A DNA stretch of 64,000 nt from an uncultured Acidobacteriaceae bacterium (GTDB lineage: Bacteria; Acidobacteriota; Terriglobia; Terriglobales; Acidobacteriaceae): the NCBI GenBank assembly GCA_903904755.1, contig CAIVDV010000040.1:122528-186527 (forward strand), in the 5' to 3' direction. Made by a program: the position numbers and the translations under genes. The notes beneath the pieces were generated by a model, which saw only the letters and a list, made by a program, of their open reading frames with translations, ran no database searches and was not told the origin of the DNA. This document shows, piece after piece, positions 7,943 through 15,276 of the stretch; the stretch's first letter is position 1, and each line of letters opens with the position of its first letter.

Positions 7943-8641
7943 ATGGACGCAGATACAACCCCGGTAACACCGGCAGCAGATCCAACCAGCGCAACCCCAA
8001 CCCCACCGCCTGCCAGCGCCGTCACCTCCATCTTTTCCGGCCTCGGCCTGGGACTCGTCCTCGGCATCATCGCCGGCCTCTCCGTCTCCCCCGTCATCCA
8101 AACCATCCTCGGCACCCTGGTCACCGTCGCCGCGGGCTTCCTCACCCTGCAGGCAAACTCCGCCACCTCCTCCCCAGCCGCCACCAGAACCAACGAGCTC
8201 CGCATCGGAAGCTTTGGCTTCGCCTGCGTTCTCGGCATCGTGCTCGGCCTCTTCGCCCGCAGCCACGATCTCTTCGGTGTCCCCATCCAGCAGCAGCTCG
8301 CCCGCTGGACCTCCGCCGGCTACACCCCCGCCCAGGCCCAGCAATACGTCGCCTTCGAGCGCCTTGGCATCAAGCCCGCAGGCCAGGAAATCGTCACCGG
8401 CGATCTCCAGAAAAGCCAGAGCAGCAACCTCTTTAGCGACAAGCTGTCCACCACCCTTTGCGAGCAACTCGACCCGCACCAGTTCAAGAATGCCGATGAG
8501 GCACTCAAGCAAATGACTCTGACAAATCCGCAGTTGGCCGCCCGCGCCAGCCAAATCCGCGCCACCGTCCCCGCGGACCAGCAACAAGCTGCGGTCAACG
8601 CCACATGGGAGGCTTCGTGTTCAACCCAGCCGCCAAAGTAA
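7943..8641 (+). CDS. Hypothetical membrane protein
   Basis: 232 residues from the ATG at MDADTTP, chosen because GGGAAGGGAT precedes it; the ORF track starts 69 bp earlier. A Thr/Pro-rich N-terminus leads into two adjacent hydrophobic helices (~29-72) and a third near 90-110 (FGFACVLGIVLGLF). A polar helical C-terminal half (~115-232) contains two cysteines (LCEQL, EASCST). I do not recognise the family. The gene ends 37 bp inside the next one, a secreted trypsin-like protease, so the two are probably coupled in translation; the protein may anchor or assist that protease. Confidence 0.75.
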   Translation: MDADTTPVTPAADPTSATPTPPPASAVTSIFSGLGLGLVLGIIAGLSVSPVIQTILGTLVTVAAGFLTLQANSATSSPAATRTNELRIGSFGFACVLGIVLGLFARSHDLFGVPIQQQLARWTSAGYTPAQAQQYVAFERLGIKPAGQEIVTGDLQKSQSSNLFSDKLSTTLCEQLDPHQFKNADEALKQMTLTNPQLAARASQIRATVPADQQQAAVNATWEASCSTQPPK

Positions 8642-10086
8642 GTACCACAACCATAGCCCTGCGATTCGCCGCCTTCTCCCTGCTCGCCCTCATCCTCGGC
8701 GTCACCCCCGCGCTCGCCCAGGCCCCATCCATCAACTCCCAGATCGGTGTCGCCGTCGTCCGCATCACCGCCAGCACCAACGGCGGAACCGGCTTCGTCT
8801 GGCCGAAACCCATGTACGTCGTCACCGCCCTCCACGTCGTCGCCGGCGCCAATACCATTCAGGTCTACTCGCAGGGTTCAAAAAGCGTTACCGCTGCCCA
8901 CATCAAGAGCGTGCTCCTCGAAGCTGACCTGGCTCTCCTGCAACTGGACGAGGACATCGGACTCCAGCCCCTGCCCGTTTCCCCCACTCCGCCCGCCATC
9001 ACGGAAGAACACACAATCTGGGGCTATCCCGAGGATGTCGCCAAGCTCCAGGGCGACGACATCCGCTTCTCCCAGAGCCTCGACGCCAAAACCACCTTCG
9101 ACAGCATCTTCCGCTCCCAGGCCTCCTTTGAAAACGCCATCGGCGGCGGCTCCTACCCGCAATTCTCCGCCGAAATTCTCCGCGTCAGCTCCATCCTCGT
9201 CCACGGTCACTCCGGCGCTCCCATCATCAACCGCAGCGGCCAGGTCGTCGGCATCGGCGACGGCGGACTCCACGACGGCATCGCCCGCAAAAACTGGGCC
9301 ATCCCCGCCGGCACATACCTGCAACGACTCCTCACCTCCCGGGATCCCATTCCCGGCCCATTCCGCACCGGTCCCACCCTCTTCAGTTCCCAGCTCCAGC
9401 AGCCCGCTCCAGCCCCCGTCCCCTCCACACCCTCCCCCGACCCCAACGACATCAGCCAGTTCCTCCGCCTCGTCGGCACCACCACCATCGGCGCCGTCGT
9501 GCGCTCCTGGCCTGCCAACGACCCCGTCCACAACGATCTCCGCGTCTACTTTGACTTCCTCCGTGGCCGCTTCAAAAGCCGCCAAACCGGGCCCAACTTC
9601 CGCGACTTTTACGACGAGCAAATCGACATCTATGAGGAAACCGCAACCGGAGCCACCATCGCCGTCCCTCACCGCCCCGGCCTGCGCCTCTACGCCAAAA
9701 AAGATACCGTCGTGGCACTGTCACCCGACCACCAAATCGAAATGGTCGTCCAAATCGCCGACGCCGGCACCCCCAAGGGCGCGCTCGCCTGGTACAACAA
9801 TTTCAACGACTACATGAACTCCCGCGCCAAATGGGTCAAATACGGCAACGCCGACATGGACACTCACGAAAACCAGTACCGCTACACCTGGCTCAACCGC
9901 GCCGCCTACGACCCCGAAAACCCCCAGATGATCCGCAGCGTCATGTTCGCCCGCCTCATCACCCGCGACAGCAACTTCCTCGGAACCATGGTCATCGGCT
10001 GGAACCAATCCGCTGAAACCCCCGACGACCTCGACCTCTACACCGCCATGTGCGCCTCAGTCCAACTCGCAGCCTTCGCCAATTAA
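8605..10086 (+). CDS. Exported trypsin-like serine protease with unknown C-terminal domain
   Basis: 493 residues. A signal peptide (FSLLALILGVTPALAQ, cut near 39) leads to a chymotrypsin-fold domain with His near 76 (VTALHVV), Asp near 109 (EADLALLQL) and Ser near 202 (GHSGAP). The triad looks complete. After a Pro-rich linker (~255-285), a C-terminal region of ~200 residues has no motif I recognise. The start overlaps the upstream membrane-protein gene by 37 bp and lacks its own Shine-Dalgarno, pointing to coupled translation. It is likely periplasmic or surface-exposed; its target is unknown. Confidence 0.82.
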   Translation: MGGFVFNPAAKVSTTTIALRFAAFSLLALILGVTPALAQAPSINSQIGVAVVRITASTNGGTGFVWPKPMYVVTALHVVAGANTIQVYSQGSKSVTAAHIKSVLLEADLALLQLDEDIGLQPLPVSPTPPAITEEHTIWGYPEDVAKLQGDDIRFSQSLDAKTTFDSIFRSQASFENAIGGGSYPQFSAEILRVSSILVHGHSGAPIINRSGQVVGIGDGGLHDGIARKNWAIPAGTYLQRLLTSRDPIPGPFRTGPTLFSSQLQQPAPAPVPSTPSPDPNDISQFLRLVGTTTIGAVVRSWPANDPVHNDLRVYFDFLRGRFKSRQTGPNFRDFYDEQIDIYEETATGATIAVPHRPGLRLYAKKDTVVALSPDHQIEMVVQIADAGTPKGALAWYNNFNDYMNSRAKWVKYGNADMDTHENQYRYTWLNRAAYDPENPQMIRSVMFARLITRDSNFLGTMVIGWNQSAETPDDLDLYTAMCASVQLAAFAN

Positions 10087-10219
10087 CACCGCCCCACCAC
10101 CAAAAACACCCGCGAACCAACCCACTCACAAACGCGGATTATCCTGGGCAATCAACGAATGAAGAGTCATCGCTGAGCCAGCCGCAGGCGAGTCGAAAGA
10201 CCTGCGTGTCCCAAACGCC

Positions 10220-10234
10220 ATCGAGCTCCGCTCG
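10220..10234. repeat. Variant of the GAGC..GCTC palindrome family
   Basis: ATCGAGCTCCGCTCG resembles the palindromes at 3.1 and 29.7 kb with a changed loop. Just before it, GCGAGTCGAAAGACCTGCG resembles a segment in the 14.7 kb gap (GTTTCGAAGGACCCGCG), hinting at a second short dispersed motif. Confidence 0.4.
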
Positions 10235-10256
10235 CCGCCTCCCCCCCGGGGACCGC

Positions 10257-10685
10257 TTACCTGGCCAAAATCGCCGCCCGCTTCGCCGCAACCGCCGCGC
10301 GAACCAGTTCCTCCAGCACCGCCAGATCCACATCTGCCAGCTTTTTCAGGTACAGGCATCCCTTGCCCGTCGTATGCTTTCCCAGCTTCCCCAGCAACGC
10401 TTCCGCCCCGTCCCAGCCCAGCAGCCCATACAGCACCAGTGCAGCCTTCCGCGGAGAAAAGCCCACCAGCAGCATCTCCCCTTCGCGCCCGCTTTCGTAC
10501 CGGTAGTGGTAGCGGTCAAAGCCCACAATCGCAGGCCCCCACATCATCGCCGGGCACCCGCTCACCCGCTCCATCAACCCCGCCAGGGCCTCGGCATCCC
10601 CCCGCCGCACCCCATCCTCAATCCCGCCCAGAAATGCACCAACACCGGCCCCCGTCGCCTGAGTCTTGTTCTCCGCCACGCGCAC
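10257..10685 (-). CDS. DUF1801 domain protein
   Basis: 142 residues, matching the small DUF1801 family seen in many soil bacteria: CPAMMWGPAIVGFDRYHYRY is followed by LLVGFSPRKAALVLYGL and KHTTGKGCLYLKKL. There is no signal peptide, so it is presumably cytosolic. Members have an iron-uptake-regulator-like (YdhG) fold; the function is not established. A second, larger relative (YdeI-like) lies at 62.7 kb. The gene is followed on the minus strand by the protease intergenic region and stands alone. Confidence 0.85.
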   Translation of the reverse strand: MRVAENKTQATGAGVGAFLGGIEDGVRRGDAEALAGLMERVSGCPAMMWGPAIVGFDRYHYRYESGREGEMLLVGFSPRKAALVLYGLLGWDGAEALLGKLGKHTTGKGCLYLKKLADVDLAVLEELVRAAVAAKRAAILAR

Positions 10686-10695
10686 CTCACGAATT

Positions 10696-10728
10696 GAGTC
10701 CCTGGTTCCTAGTCCCTGCGTCCCCTGG
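10696..10728 (+). repeat. Heptamer minisatellite, degenerate copy
   Basis: AGTCCCTGGTTCCTAGTCCC units of about 7 bp between two minus-strand genes. It has the same strand orientation as the other copies and is more degenerate. Confidence 0.5.
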
Positions 10729-10974
10729 TCATCCCAACTCCGCCAACTGCCCGTTCACCTGCTCCAGCGCCGCTTCCAAAGCCTGGCGGCGTCCCGGATT
10801 GCTCGTCCGCTGGCTCAAAATCAGCTCACGCTGCATCTCCAAGCCCTGCCGCTGCCGCGTTACGTCCTGTTTCGCCAAAAGTACCGCTGCCTGCTTCACC
10901 GATTCCTTGCTCATTCCGCCTCCATGCGTCTGCTGCTGCTCTTCCACGTATTTGCTTTCCCAGCCGCGCGCCAT
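10729..10974 (-). CDS. Small conserved coiled-coil protein
   Basis: 81 residues, highly charged and Gln-rich, predicted almost entirely helical (SKESVKQAAVLLAKQDVTRQ, ALEAALEQVNGQLAELG). The opening MARGWESKYVEEQ recalls small uncharacterised acidobacterial proteins, but I cannot name a family. There is no signal peptide or membrane segment. It lies upstream of the DUF1801 gene on the same strand with a 43-bp gap, so cotranscription is possible. An internal Met at residue 21 is an alternative start. Confidence 0.65.
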   Translation of the reverse strand: MARGWESKYVEEQQQTHGGGMSKESVKQAAVLLAKQDVTRQRQGLEMQRELILSQRTSNPGRRQALEAALEQVNGQLAELG

Positions 10975-11050
10975 ACTTCCATTCTACGGCTTCCGCAGCC
11001 ACGCAACTTCTCACCCCCCTCGCGCATCCCTTAAGTACGAGGTCTTTCCC

Positions 11051-12064
11051 ATGCAATCCTGGCAGATATCTTCCTTCGGCATCGACAACCTTTCCCTCGC
11101 CACCGCTCCAACACCCTCCGACCTCGCACCCCATCAGGTCCTCGTCCAGGTCCACGCCGTCTCCCTCAACTACCGCGACTACATGGTCGTCCAGGGCATC
11201 TACAACCCCAGGCTCCACACCCCCCGCATCCCCTGCTCCGACGGCGCCGGCACCGTCCTCGCCGTCGGCTCCGCCGTCACCGCCTTCCAGCCCGGCGACC
11301 GCGTCGCAGGCATCTTCATGCAGAACTGGCAAGACGGCTACCCCTCGCCCGCCGCCACCCGAGGCGCCCTCGGCGGCGACATCGACGGCATGTTGTCCAC
11401 CCACGTCGTCCTCCCCGACACCGGCCTCGTCCCCATCCCCCCACACCTCACCTTCGCCCAGGCCTCCACCCTCCCCTGCGCCGCCGTCACCGCCTGGAAC
11501 GCCCTCTTCTCCGCAGCCTCCATCGGCCCCGGCCAAACCGTCCTCATCCAGGGCACCGGCGGCGTCTCCATCTTCGCCCTCCAGTTCGCCAAGCTCGCCG
11601 GCGCGCGCGTCCTCGGCACCAGCTCCAGCGACACCAAACTCGCCCACGCCGCCACCCTCGGCCTCGATTCAGGCCTCAACTACCGCACCCACCCCGACTG
11701 GGACAAGTGGGCCCTCGACCAAACCGCCGGCCTCGGCGTCGATCTCGTCGTCGAGGTCGGCGGCGCCGGAACATTCGCCCGCTCCCTCCGCGCCACCCGC
11801 CCCCGCGGCGTCATCGCCCAAATCGGCGTACTCTCCACCACCTCTGACCCCGTCGACGTCCGCCCCATCCTCACCCGCCAGCTCCGCGTCCACGGCGTCT
11901 ACGTCGGCTCCCGGGCAAACTTCCTCGCCATGAACCAGGCCATCACCTCCAGCCGCCTCGTCCCCGTCATCGACCGCGTCTTCCCATTCGCCGACGCACC
12001 CGCCGCCTTCCACCACATGGCCTCTGCCACCCACTTCGGCAAAATCGTCATCTCCAGCGAATAG
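11051..12064 (+). CDS. Medium-chain alcohol dehydrogenase/quinone oxidoreductase-like protein
   Basis: 337 residues from the ATG at MQSWQISSFG; the ORF track's 541-residue version reads back through the minus-strand genes. The N-terminal GroES-like half has VSLNYRDYMVVQG, PCSDGAGTVLAVG and GDRVAGIF. The C-terminal Rossmann half has GTGGVSIFALQFAKLAG near 165-182. The four structural-zinc cysteines are absent, which favours a zinc-independent reductase-type member of the 'zinc-binding dehydrogenase' family. It probably uses NADP(H); the substrate is unknown. It is a single gene between oppositely oriented neighbours. Confidence 0.88.
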   Translation: MQSWQISSFGIDNLSLATAPTPSDLAPHQVLVQVHAVSLNYRDYMVVQGIYNPRLHTPRIPCSDGAGTVLAVGSAVTAFQPGDRVAGIFMQNWQDGYPSPAATRGALGGDIDGMLSTHVVLPDTGLVPIPPHLTFAQASTLPCAAVTAWNALFSAASIGPGQTVLIQGTGGVSIFALQFAKLAGARVLGTSSSDTKLAHAATLGLDSGLNYRTHPDWDKWALDQTAGLGVDLVVEVGGAGTFARSLRATRPRGVIAQIGVLSTTSDPVDVRPILTRQLRVHGVYVGSRANFLAMNQAITSSRLVPVIDRVFPFADAPAAFHHMASATHFGKIVISSE

Positions 12065-12122
12065 CCCACCCACAACCGGCAACCCCTCCCCGTGTTCTAC
12101 TGGTTAGGAAAGCGGTAACCCC

Positions 12123-12704
12123 TTGCCCCAAAACTCAGACGGCTCCCCGGCCTCACGCCAGCTCTTCACTGGTGCACTGTACCTCCTGGCGGCCGCGCTC
12201 GGTGGCCTCACCTCCTTCACCACGGCCATGCTTGGCGTCAACGGAGCTCCCTTCTCCGCCTGGATTCCCATCGCCGCCTCCGCCGCCGTCCTTCTTTTTG
12301 TCGATGGCATCAGCCTATGCCTCCCCGCCATCCCGCCTCCCTGGCGCATCGCCCTCGCTGCCATCACCCCCATCGCCGCCTGCTCGCTCTTCCTCCACTG
12401 GCCTCTCAGCCTCTGGATCGCCGCCGCCGCCCTCGCCCTCCTCGAAGCCGGCTTCCTCATCCTCGCCGCGCACACCCACATGGTCGGCGCAGCCGCTTTC
12501 GTCGCCTCCATCGTCCTCGCACTCGCCGCCGGCACCGGCTTCACCCAGCAGGTCAGCTATTACCTTGACCTCTATCAAACCGTCGGCTCCTCCATCACCA
12601 CCACCCAAATCGCCTCCGCTCTCCTCCCCTCCTTCTTCGCCATCCTCATCTTCTTCGTCACCCTCGTCCGCTCCTCCCAGGCCCTCTTCCCCACCCACCG
12701 CTAA
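12123..12704 (+). CDS. Hypothetical integral membrane protein
   Basis: 193 residues from a TTG start with AGGAAAG 13 bases upstream. The protein is mostly hydrophobic, with about six membrane segments (LYLLAAALGGLTSF, WIPIAASAAVLLFV, IALAAITPIAACSLFL, LWIAAAALALLEAGFLI, AAFVASIVLALAAGT, LLPSFFAILIFFVTLV). No charged motif or catalytic pattern stands out and I do not recognise the family. It lies between the dehydrogenase and an ABC exporter on the same strand, but a heptamer repeat separates it from the exporter. Confidence 0.7.
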   Translation: MPQNSDGSPASRQLFTGALYLLAAALGGLTSFTTAMLGVNGAPFSAWIPIAASAAVLLFVDGISLCLPAIPPPWRIALAAITPIAACSLFLHWPLSLWIAAAALALLEAGFLILAAHTHMVGAAAFVASIVLALAAGTGFTQQVSYYLDLYQTVGSSITTTQIASALLPSFFAILIFFVTLVRSSQALFPTHR

Positions 12705-12728
12705 CACCATTTTCCGTCCCGGCAAACT

Positions 12729-12759
12729 CCTGACCCCTGACCCCTGATCCCTGACCCCT
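12729..12759 (+). repeat. Heptamer minisatellite, copy 3
   Basis: CTGACCC and CTGATCC units, about four and a half copies, 55 bp before the GTG start of the ABC ATPase and in the same orientation. Confidence 0.7.
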
Positions 12760-12813
12760 CTTCTGCGTTACTCTGTCCTTGAACCCATTCCCACTTCCCC
12801 AAGCGAGCCGCCA

Positions 12814-13755
12814 GTGATTGTCCAAATTCAGGCCCTCTCCAAAATCTACGAGGGCAAAAATCGCGTCACCGCCATCGATGGCATCGACCTCGAAGTCCGC
12901 CAGGGCGAAATCTTCGGACTCCTCGGCCCCAACGGCGCAGGCAAAACCACCACCATCTCCATCTGCACCACCCGAACCCTCCCCACCGCCGGCTCCGTAC
13001 ACATCGCTGGCGTCGATGCCGTCAAAGACCCCGCAGCCGCCCGCCGCCACATCGGCGTCGTCCCCCAATACAACACCCTCGACCGCTCCCTCACCATCTT
13101 CGAAAACATCTACTTCCACTGCCGCTACTTCGGCATGGGCCATTTCGAATCCCGCGCCCGCACCACCGAGCTCCTCTCCCAGTTCCTCCTCACCGAGCGC
13201 GCCAAAGCCACCCCTAACCAGCTCTCCGGCGGCCTCGCCCAGCGCGTACAAATCGCCCGCGCCATCGCCCACCGCCCCACCGTCCTCTTCCTCGACGAGC
13301 CCTCCGCCGGCCTCGACCCACAATCCCGACTCGCCATGTGGACCGCCGTACAGGACCTCCGCAAACAGGGCATCACCGTCCTGCTCACCACCCACTACAT
13401 GGAAGAGGCTGACCAGCTCTCCGATCGCGTCGCCATCATCGACCATGGCCGCGTCCTCGCCTCCGGCTCCCCTGCCAAGCTCAAGGAAACCTTCGCCGCA
13501 CAAACCGTCATCCATCTCAAGCTCAAAGATCATGACGGCGCAGAACAGGTCGCCTCCGACCTCCGCACCCGCCCCGGCGTCAAAGCTGCTGAAGTCCTCC
13601 CCGACGGACTCCGCATCTTCACCGCCTCCGCCGAAGGCCTCCTCCCGGAAATCGTCCAGGCCACCCTCGGCCACGGACTCCTCGACATCGCCATCACCGA
13701 GCCCAGCCTCGAAACCGTCTTCATCCAGCTCACCGGGAGGGACCTCCGTGAATAG
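12814..13755 (+). CDS. ABC exporter ATP-binding protein (DrrA/CcmA-like)
   Basis: 313 residues from a GTG start. The nucleotide-binding domain is complete: Walker A GPNGAGKTT near 39-47, Q-loop VVPQYN near 84, signature LSGGLAQR near 135, Walker B VLFLDEPSAGLD near 158, and H-loop TTHYMEE near 193. A C-terminal extension (~225-313) is typical of DrrA-type drug or polyketide export ATPases. The next gene is its permease and overlaps by 8 bp. The pair resembles daunorubicin-resistance or ABC-2 exporters; the cargo is unknown. Confidence 0.93.
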   Translation: MIVQIQALSKIYEGKNRVTAIDGIDLEVRQGEIFGLLGPNGAGKTTTISICTTRTLPTAGSVHIAGVDAVKDPAAARRHIGVVPQYNTLDRSLTIFENIYFHCRYFGMGHFESRARTTELLSQFLLTERAKATPNQLSGGLAQRVQIARAIAHRPTVLFLDEPSAGLDPQSRLAMWTAVQDLRKQGITVLLTTHYMEEADQLSDRVAIIDHGRVLASGSPAKLKETFAAQTVIHLKLKDHDGAEQVASDLRTRPGVKAAEVLPDGLRIFTASAEGLLPEIVQATLGHGLLDIAITEPSLETVFIQLTGRDLRE

Positions 13756-14566
13756 CTCCAGAATCTTCTTCCTCAAAGCCTTCCTCGGCCTCTTTCAGCG
13801 CGACCTCCGCGTCCTCAGCCGCGAGCTCATCCCCTTCCTGCTCCGCGTCGGCATGCAGCCCCTCCTCTTCCTCTTCGTCTTCACCTACATCATGCCCCAC
13901 ATGTCCGGCGGCAACCCCATGGCCGCCATGGGCCCCCAGGCCGGGGCAGACTTCGGCGCCGTCCTCCTCCCCGGCCTCATGGCCGTCGCCATCATGTTCT
14001 CCGGCATCGCCGCCGTCGCACTGCCCCTCTCCACGGAATTCGGCATCACCCGCGAAATCGACGACCGCGTCATGTGCCCCATCCCCGTCTGGGCCGTCGC
14101 CGTGGAAAAGGTGGTCTTCTCCTCCGTCCAGTCCATCGTCGGAGCGCTCCTGGTCATCCCCATGGCCATCTTCATCCCCGCCCACCCCGTCTACCCCCAC
14201 ATCCACAACTGGCTCCTCTTCGCCGCCGTCATGATCATGGCCAGCCTCCTCGCTGGCTCCCTCGGCCTCGCCATTGGATCCATGGTTGGCCCCCGCCAAA
14301 TCGGCCTCGTCTTCTCCATCATTGTCGTCCCCATCACCTTCCTGGGATGCGTCTACTACCCCTGGGCCAAGCTCGAAAACGTCCGCTGGCTCCAGATCGG
14401 AGTCCTCGTCAACCCCATCGTCTACATCTCCGAAGGCCTCCGCGCCGCCGTCACTCCAGACACCCCCCACATGCCCACCTGGGCCGTCCTCGGCGCTCTC
14501 TCCATTTCCCTCATCCTCCTCGGCCGCCTCGGCCTCCGCGGCTTCCTCAAACGCGTCATCTCGTAA
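13748..14566 (+). CDS. ABC-2 type exporter permease
   Basis: 272 residues from a GTG start preceded by GGGAGGGAC; this start overlaps the ATPase stop by 8 bp. The 582-residue ORF in the track is an artefact of an open frame across the ATPase gene. About six membrane helices are visible (LLFLFVFTYIM, LLPGLMAVAIMFSGIAAV, VQSIVGALLVIPMAIFI, LLFAAVMIMASLLAGSLGLA, IGLVFSIIVVPITFLGCVYY, and a last one near 240-260). The YPWAKLENVRWLQIGVLVNP segment is typical of the ABC-2 membrane family. It forms the translocation path with the adjacent ATPase. Confidence 0.9.
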   Translation: MNSSRIFFLKAFLGLFQRDLRVLSRELIPFLLRVGMQPLLFLFVFTYIMPHMSGGNPMAAMGPQAGADFGAVLLPGLMAVAIMFSGIAAVALPLSTEFGITREIDDRVMCPIPVWAVAVEKVVFSSVQSIVGALLVIPMAIFIPAHPVYPHIHNWLLFAAVMIMASLLAGSLGLAIGSMVGPRQIGLVFSIIVVPITFLGCVYYPWAKLENVRWLQIGVLVNPIVYISEGLRAAVTPDTPHMPTWAVLGALSISLILLGRLGLRGFLKRVIS

Positions 14567-14672
14567 TCCCCTTCCGCGTTTGCCTTTGCCTTTTGGTTGT
14601 CATTCCCGCAGGGAATCCGCTGTTGTAGTTGCTTCTGCCGCTGCCTTTTCCCTCCCACACATCACCCTCCGT

Positions 14673-14720
14673 GTGCCCCATCCATTCCACAGCCCCACCG
14701 TGAAATGGGTGGGACCCACA
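14673..14720 (+). repeat. REP-like imperfect hairpin with AGCCCCAC loop, copy 1
   Basis: GTGCCCCATCCATTCCAC pairs imperfectly with GTGAAATGGGTGGGACCCAC around the loop AGCCCCAC. The element at 29.65 kb has the same loop and a similar stem. Both begin with the TGCCCC-type lead also seen in the GGTCT/AGACC family. Confidence 0.6.
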
Positions 14721-15144
14721 AATGCCCCGCCGGCTCCTCCCGACCAAGCGAAGCGTTTCGAAGGACCCGCGTTTCCCCCAACTCCCCCAGGCCCCGCCCA
14801 AAAAAATCCCCACCACCTGCATCCAATTACCCCCAAAAGGCGCACAATACACCCAGCATCCCCAAAACCCAACCCCAACCCCGGAGCCACCCTCCCAACC
14901 ATTTGCCCCTCAAAAGCGCAAAACAACGCACAAAAACACATCGGAATACACCGGAATTCCACCACCTAACCATCATGCAATCAACAGTTTGGAATCAAGA
15001 AAAGTAGCAAAACACCCCCCCTCCCCCCCCTATCATTTCCTCCCAAAAACCGCCCCAAAACGCCCCTTCCCTTCCCGCCAGAAATCCTGATCCGGCACCC
15101 AACTCCCTCCCTTCCCGGAAACGCCCGCCATCTCCCAATCACCA

Positions 15145-15222
15145 TCCCCTGATCCCTGATCCCTGATCCCTGATCCCTGATTCCTGTTCACTGATCTCTG
15201 ATCTCTGTTCTCTGATCTCTGG
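15145..15222 (+). repeat. Heptamer minisatellite, copy 4 (longest)
   Basis: About 11 tandem 7-bp units, starting as perfect CCCTGAT repeats and drifting to TCTCTGA and TCTCTGT. It ends 55 bp before the lipoprotein protease start. The progressive change from one unit type to another within a single array suggests replication slippage followed by point divergence. Confidence 0.85.
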
Positions 15223-15276
15223 AGTACCATAACCCCAGCGCACTTTCCATCCCGGCCCAAACCCGTCTAACCCCAA

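Larger units (their letters stand above)
14567..15276. other. 710-bp gene-free interval rich in repeats
   Basis: No ORF here has convincing protein character; the track's ORFs are Pro/Ser/Thr-rich frames of C-rich DNA. It contains an imperfect hairpin repeat near 14.68 kb, a GTTTCGAAGGACCCGCG-type motif, a long C/A-rich and purine-poor stretch (14.8-15.1 kb), and the largest heptamer minisatellite of the window at its right end. A small RNA cannot be excluded, but I see no promoter-terminator pair. Confidence 0.6.

Noticed and set aside
10439-11050. Extension of the alcohol dehydrogenase ORF
   Set aside because: It covers two minus-strand genes and has no protein-like composition; the enzyme's own N-terminus starts at the ATG at 11051.
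12818-13747. Extension of the ABC permease ORF through the ATPase gene (582-residue ORF)
   Set aside because: The upstream part is Ser/Pro-rich shadow sequence; the true permease begins at the GTG with its own ribosome site.
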